A stretch of DNA of 64,000 nt from Ilex aquifolium (lineage: Eukaryota; Streptophyta; Magnoliopsida; Aquifoliales; Aquifoliaceae): the NCBI GenBank assembly GCA_951799425.1, contig OX637399.1, positions 34,631,701 to 34,695,700 on the forward strand, given 5' to 3'. The notes below the pieces were generated by a model, which was given only the letters and a program-made list of their open reading frames with translations, had not been told where the DNA came from and made no database searches. The translations under genes and the position numbers were made by a program. Shown in pieces: positions 58,690 through 64,000 of this stretch. The stretch's first letter is position 1, and each line of letters opens with the position of its first letter.

Positions 58690-58960
58690 GCAGCACATAG
58701 GCACGACACCAAAGGTGCGACCCCTCTAGGCATGACAACCAGGATGCGACGCTCCCAGACGCGACAACCAGGGTGCGATGCCCCGAGGCGCGACACCCAA
58801 TGTGTGACGCCCCTAGGCACGACACCCAATGTGCGACGCCCAAGTCGCGATACCCCATGTGTGATGCCTCCAGGCACAACACCTAAGATGCGATGCCTCT
58901 AGACACGACACCCAAGGCGCGACATCCCATGTGCAACGCCTCCAGGCGCAACACCGCAAT
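58690..58960. repeat. 29-30-bp GC-rich minisatellite, about nine units
   Basis: Degenerate tandem units of the form 'cgcgacacccaatgtgtgac' plus 'gcccctagg', each with two related half-motifs (gacacc and gacgcc). It is far richer in GC and CpG than its surroundings. Open frames through it are repeat artefacts. Confidence 0.85.
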
Positions 58961-59129
58961 AGGGCAAAACACATCTCTCTCGCATTGAAAGTGGTAAAAT
59001 GGACCCTTCATCAAGGGTGGATAAAAGTGAAATAATAAGAGATATGCAAATAACCTGTATTGAATTTAAGTGTCAACTGTCAAAACTTTATTTGTAACGA
59101 AATTAAGAAAGGTGTTTAAATTATTGTAA

Positions 59130-59480
59130 TAAAAAAAAAAAATTTCCAAAGCAAGTAGCTATATATATATTTTTTTAAAGCAAGTAGCTACTGTTTTTTT
59201 TTTTTTTTTTATTGTTGTAGATCCCTTTAGATAGATTCTGTTACTATTCAAAAAAAAATTCAACGAAAACTGTTTTTTTTTTCAGGAAACTGTTTTCCAG
59301 AAAAATTCAGAAAACAGTTTTTTTTCTCCAGAAAAACTGTTTTCCAGAAAACTGTTTTTTTCCCCCAAACACTGTATTTTTTTTTTTAGAAAACTGTTTT
59401 TTTTTTAAGAAAAACAGTAACAGTTTTTTTTTTCCAGAAAAAAAAAATGTTTTTCCTTTTTTTTTTTATCAACAAAAAAA
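59130..59480. repeat. T-rich low-complexity with AAAACTGTTTT palindromes
   Basis: Alternating 'gaaaactgtttt' and 'cagaaaaac' units; short self-complementary blocks and long T runs. No gene. Confidence 0.8.
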
Positions 59481-59708
59481 AACGTTTTTTTATTTAATTT
59501 TAACAACAAAAGTTCAGCTGCTTTAGAATGTAAAAAATAATTATAGATTTTAAGCATAGATTTATAATTGAAATTAATAAAAATTGCTACTGAATTTTTG
59601 GCCAAATCAACAATTATTAGAATTATGATGTGAGCAAAATAACTATGAGTGTTGTAATCTAAAATTAGAAATAAAGCATGCAAACACTAGTTAGATCATT
59701 AAAAATAT

Positions 59709-59795
59709 AACATGCAATTTAAATAAATACAGAAAATGTATAAACATGCAATTTAAATAAATACAGAAAATGTATAAACATGCAATTTATATAAA
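59709..59795. repeat. ~37-bp tandem repeat, 2.5 copies
   Basis: 'acatgcaatttaaataaata' plus 'cagaaaatgtataa' repeated. Confidence 0.9.
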
Positions 59796-60274
59796 CCAAA
59801 TAAATATATTTGGAATGAGTTGGCTTGCGAGTCCAAGAGGTGTGTGATCATTGTCCTAAAACAGCTGAGCCTCCCCACGTGAGGGTACTGACGGACACCA
59901 ACGACTCCAAGATTCAACTCAGATGCTTGCAGCAGCACCTTCTCAATGGTCACGTCCACTGGAAGGTTGGAATGAACCTGACTCGAATCGAGTTGTTCAA
60001 AAATAAAATAATAGATGATAATTGAAAAAGGTAGGCCAAATGTAAAAGAATTGATATGAGCAATTGGAAAAAAATCTCCTGGAGTGTTGATTACGTTGCT
60101 TATCAAAAGATTTCTCAAAACCACTTTATATAGCCACTATGTGTAACCTACACATGATGACTTTCAATGGTTTTTTTTTGACCGTTGGCCATAACCTACA
60201 ATGATATATTTTCAATGGATTTGATTGTTTGGCTTGAATAGCTATAAAACCAAATTTAAGGTCAATAATTATTA
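59796..60274. other. Unassigned, GC-richer patch
   Basis: 59820-60000 has unusually balanced composition and open frames on both strands (minus strand reads VHSNLPVDVTIEKVLLQASE). The frame is not clearly a gene; it may be a transposon fragment. Confidence 0.3.
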
Positions 60275-60843
60275 TCTATATAATAAAGTAGCTTACAATT
60301 CAAATCTCAAAAGATAAACAAAATGACTTTTGCTATTCGCGGTTGAGATCGCTTTAAATTTTACTTTAAAGTTAATCTAACGGTTAATATTAATACCTTA
60401 AATTTAATAGAAAAAATAAGGTCCTAAGGGTGTGTTTGGAGTGATTTTTTAAAAGTACTTTTAGAAATTATTTCTCATAAATACTTTAAAAAAAATAATA
60501 GTGTTTGAAATCGCTCCATCACTACCTCTACCCCCACCACCACCACCGTCGCCGCCGCCGCCACCACCACCACCACCACCATCACCACCGCCACCATCAC
60601 CACCACCACCACCACCGCCGCCGCCGCCGCCGCAATCACCGCCACCACAGTCATTGCCACCCACCACAACCATCACCGTCTCTTACCACCACCACTGTCA
60701 CCCACCACCTCTCACCCCCACTATAAACCGATGCTTAAATTCATTTATTTCTTCTCTATATTTGTGATTTGATTTTGGATATGAATACAAATATGTTTAC
60801 CTTTTTTTATTATACTGTGCCTTCAGGCACAAGCAATAACTAG
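60275..60843 (+). mobile_element. Helitron U, complete, 569 bp
   Basis: Starts TCTATATAATAAAGTAG and ends with hairpin TGTGCC-TTCA-GGCACA, then AGCAATAACTAG. Preceded by A and followed by T. Its 5' terminus is the same as that of Helitron Z, in the opposite orientation. The interior is a CCACCA/CCGCCG microsatellite (60531-60720) and AT-rich filler; no protein is encoded. Confidence 0.85.
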
Positions 60844-61204
60844 TTCTTTAATATACACACTAAATATGACCAAAACAATTTGCAACTGAAATTCACAATT
60901 TAAACATAATTAAAATGGAAATTAAATAAAAGTTTTAAAAACTTAATTTATTCTTACAGAAAGAAGCAAGAATATGGAGAGCAGTAAATCACAGCAGATT
61001 GAGAATGGAGAAGGATAGTAAAAAGTTGATATCAAGCAATAACCGAGCCGCTAGTAGAATTGGACATATCCTTTTTTTTTTTTATCGTTTGTTAATTTCT
61101 CAAGCTTTTCTTTCTTTCTTTCTTTTTTTTTTTTTTTATCAAGAATTTCTCAAGCTTTTCAGTTAGTAGTGTTTTCTGACCTCTTTTATAACTGTGTTTT
61201 TTTT

Positions 61205-61520
61205 TTGGATTACCCCCTTAACTATGACTTTTTACCCCTTCAACTATCACGTTTTTGACATTGCATTTTCAACTCGTGACTGACTAGTTTCACATTATTC
61301 CAATTACTAACCAACCTTACAAACTTAATGGAAATTTGTTTCATTTTTCCCCTCAAACTGTTTAATTTTTTTCGTTTTTCCCCTGTTCGTTGGCAATTTC
61401 TGTCCAAAAATATAACAAATTATTGTGATTGGGTCAATGTGAAATAATTCTAATAGTTGAGGGGCAATTTGAAAAATTCAATAGTTCCATGGCATAGAGT
61501 GAAATCAGTCTATAGTTTAT
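61205..61520. repeat. Dispersed repeat
   Basis: Related to segments near 14950 and 17465 ('cttcaactatcacg...ttcacattattccaatta'). Non-coding. Confidence 0.4.
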
Positions 61521-61645
61521 CTGATCAAAGTGTAATTTGTCCTTTTTTTTTTTTGGAATGTCTAATATGTTATTCTTAATTTTTGTGCTGTTAAAACTAT
61601 TATTCAATTATAAATAATGTTGTTAGTTGCCAGTTAAATGACTTT

Positions 61646-61806
61646 TTTTATGAGCAATGTTATACTTACCAAATTTTGTATCCCAAATTAATATGGGTGG
61701 TTGGATCAGTGGGGTTCACTAATTTCTACCAAATATTACACAGGATTGTGACACGTCATTTGAGATACAACATTTGATAAACAAATTTAGAAAGCATAGT
61801 TTTATC
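61646..61806. mobile_element. Small MITE-like inverted repeat
   Basis: The left 'gttatacttaccaaattttgtatccca' and the complement of the right 'aaactatgctttctaaatttg...atgttgtatctca' pair imperfectly; about 160 bp. Class unknown. Confidence 0.4.
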
Positions 61807-62399
61807 CTATTTATTAATGGATCAACTATGGCACCTTCTTTATGTTCACACTGTAAAATGGATGTATCAGCAATGGGTCAAGGATTGTTGCCCATTCTTA
61901 TACAATAAATTTACTTCGTTTGTTCTGAAATGTGAAATATAAATTTTGGGGCAAAGACAAGCTTATACATACCAAACACTTTGTTTTTATATTTATGTTG
62001 TACCCAATAATACCCGTATTATAGTAATCGTTGTCTATTTGAATCTAATTTATTTACTTTTTTTCTTAACGATAGTTACTAAATTTTCAGCGAGTCTCAT
62101 TTAATATTGAGATACAGATTCTATTGTTGAAAAATAAAAAAGAAATCAAAAGTTGATATACGCAGTAACTGAACCGACAGTAGAATTGTCACATCCTAGA
62201 AGTCATGAGAGTGGAAGTGTGTGAAATCCGCATTCCTCCGTTTAATCCTTCAAACTAGTAATTTTGTCATTTATGGAACCCTTTGTTTAGAAAAAACTTA
62301 AGTCATAGAAGCACAATTGTCCACTGTCGGCTTTTCCTTGATTTTACCCCTTTCTTCTCCCATTTACTTTACCAACAATACTACATTTATCAAAACTTT

Positions 62400-63000
62400 T
62401 ATCAATTGGTACGTAAACTTTATTATTTGAAAAGAAATATATGAAAAGAAATATATAACGTAGTTCAAAACTTCAAATCTCCAATGAGAATTTCTGTCAA
62501 CACATAAAACTCAACCTGACCTACCAAAACAAAAATAAGATCTCACATATCGAGAGAAAAAAGAGAGAACGGACAAATTAGAAGTGCCTTTCAAGTTTCA
62601 AATAAGAAGTGCCTATATCCAACTTTGAATTTAAATATGTTCACAACATATGAGTCCATTAGACATTAACTTATCTTTCCATATCTGCTGCCGTTACTTT
62701 TTGAGGGATACTCTCATTATTAATTATATCCTTTCTAATTTTTTCACGCATCCATATTAAAATTTTAATTTCTGCAACAGATTCGTCCATATTCATATTT
62801 TTTGTTTAAACTATTTTAGAATTCGTTAAATTTCATGAAATTGATCTAGTACAAGTTTATCATCTACCATTTTAAAATTAAGAAATTGACCAACGAGGAA
62901 TTTCTCACTCATGGCCCAAAAGAGGTTGAACAGCCAAAGAATTCGAGCATTAAGAAGCAGAAAGCAGCAACAATCTATGTAGAGTAGTAAATTCACCGGA
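62400..63000 (-). mobile_element. Copia-like repeat, copy C
   Basis: Its complement parallels 30370-30690 ('cggtcaatttcttaattttaaaatggtagatgataaacttg' type region) and continues into sequence shared with 21380-21545. Degenerate gag remnant with stops. Confidence 0.65.
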
Positions 63001-64000
63001 AGGTTGACGATTGAGAAGGACATAGATAAAGAAAGTAAAGAGGATGGTTGTTGTAACAACTATGTCTTATGCCTTTGTCAATACTAAGAACTCGTATCTT
63101 AAGGCGGCTTCTTGCAAGTTGCAAATGTTTGGACAATAGACAAATGGGTAATGAATAAACTAAAAAGATTCCGAAGACAAATGGCTAATGAATAAACATC
63201 TATATAGGTGTGTATGTGTCTCTCAGTTTATGCACACACATACATGATAATGTATGTTCATCTATGCTATGCTGGTTTCTTCATTCGTTTCTCTAACCAA
63301 TAATGCAAGGATTTTAATACACCAACTCCTTGCAAGTTGCATTTTTTTGAGACAAAACTGAAGTGCCTAATGAATAAATAAAATATGGTGAACTATGCGT
63401 GTGGGTTGTGGTGTGCAGGGTGGGTTGTGGTGGGTAGGCAGAATCCTAGATGTATATACTGCGAGTTTGATACTACTATTCTTAACATGTAAATACCCAA
63501 TAACATGGTGATATTACGTTATCAATGACACGTGATATTGCTAAACAATAACAAAACATCATATTACCTAGTGAGCCCCACTATTCCAATGATCATGAAT
63601 AACCACCACATCCAATAAGTATCCCGTTGTTATTTGTTAAGTAAGCTTCACAAGTCCTATTTATATCTTATAATTGATTGGTGATATAACGTATTAATGA
63701 TAATGTGTATGACCGTCACGTCGGATACATAGAATTTAGATCTTCTCTATTACACATTCTATTTTCAATTTCATTCATTGATAGCCCATCTACCTGTATG
63801 GGTTAGTGGCTCAATTATATGCAGTATTTCTCGCCTGAAGTTATGGACAATTATCTACTATCAAGGAAAATTGAGAAAAAAATATACTACCTCGTTACTG
63901 GGCGCCATGTAATAGAATTGTCCGAATTTGTTGATTTTGGGGCATTTGACTTTTATCTTTTACAGTTTAAATCATAAAATTAGTGACGGTATAAAGTATT
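63001..64000. other. Unassigned sequence to window end
   Basis: AT-rich, no gene, RNA or firm repeat recognised. Confidence 0.4.

Noticed and set aside
58332-58902. Long minus-strand frame of 181 codons and overlapping frames
   Set aside because: They run through GA microsatellite and the 29-30-bp minisatellite; no domain or splice logic.
60501-60767. Proline- or histidine-rich open frames across the CCACCA repeat
   Set aside because: Open frames exist in several phases and both strands because the sequence is a microsatellite inside a Helitron.
1-64000. tRNA, rRNA, CRISPR and operon-like structures
   Set aside because: No tRNA B-box/cloverleaf, rRNA core or spaced repeat array was recognised; gene structure is eukaryotic.

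Overview
This is dicot nuclear DNA: AT-rich, GT-AG introns, plant-only gene families, and dense transposons of every major plant class. The host genes belong to four families. (1) Two tandem plus-strand CC-NBS-LRR (NLR) immune-receptor genes of the RPS2/At4g27190-like type lie at 1-6.6 kb (3' part only) and 22.7-26.4 kb. (2) A five-exon F-box gene of the At2g26850 group lies at 15.7-19.1 kb. (3) The 3' exons of a chloroplast SufC/ABCI6-type ATPase lie at 50.6-52.6 kb. (4) A short, minus-strand ENHANCED DISEASE RESISTANCE 4 (EDR4)-like zinc-ribbon gene lies at 53.6-55.9 kb. Several assignments rest on joining exons across splice sites; phases were checked by hand.

NLR cluster. Gene 1 has been rebuilt by internal duplication. 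Its first visible LRR exon fuses two exon types that are separate in gene 2. Its second exon has a doubled LRR block. A 1.3-kb tandem duplication adds a third partial copy, whose only phase-compatible splice acceptor lies at the edge of a hAT insertion. Gene 2 keeps a normal CC, P-loop and kinase-2, but two deletions remove conserved ARC-region blocks. Each shifts the frame and the second restores it, so the readable product stops after about 330 residues. Upstream/leader-like relics of the same family occur near 30.7 and 56.2 kb.

Transposons. The clearest are: a 2.87-kb minus-strand non-autonomous LTR retrotransposon (27331-30200) with two LTRs of equal length, no differences seen by eye, and a 288-bp non-coding interior, inserted in an old copia-like gag fragment; a 5'-truncated LINE with 16-bp target duplications (31812-32886); a hAT element (34151-47992) that broke a second copy of the same gag-type repeat and was itself swollen to 13.8 kb by three Helitrons; and a 734-bp foldback element holding a perfect 374-bp palindrome (12651-13384). 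One Helitron (44015-47836) carries pieces of two host genes, LSM2 and histone H2B, joined in one open frame. A small complete Helitron on the plus strand is at 60275-60843.

The remaining space is MITEs, SINE-like copies, microsatellites, a 29-30-bp minisatellite and degraded repeats. No tRNA, rRNA or CRISPR was recognised. The most unusual features are the rearranged NLR pair, the Helitron transduplication and the layered nesting; I found no new multi-gene system.
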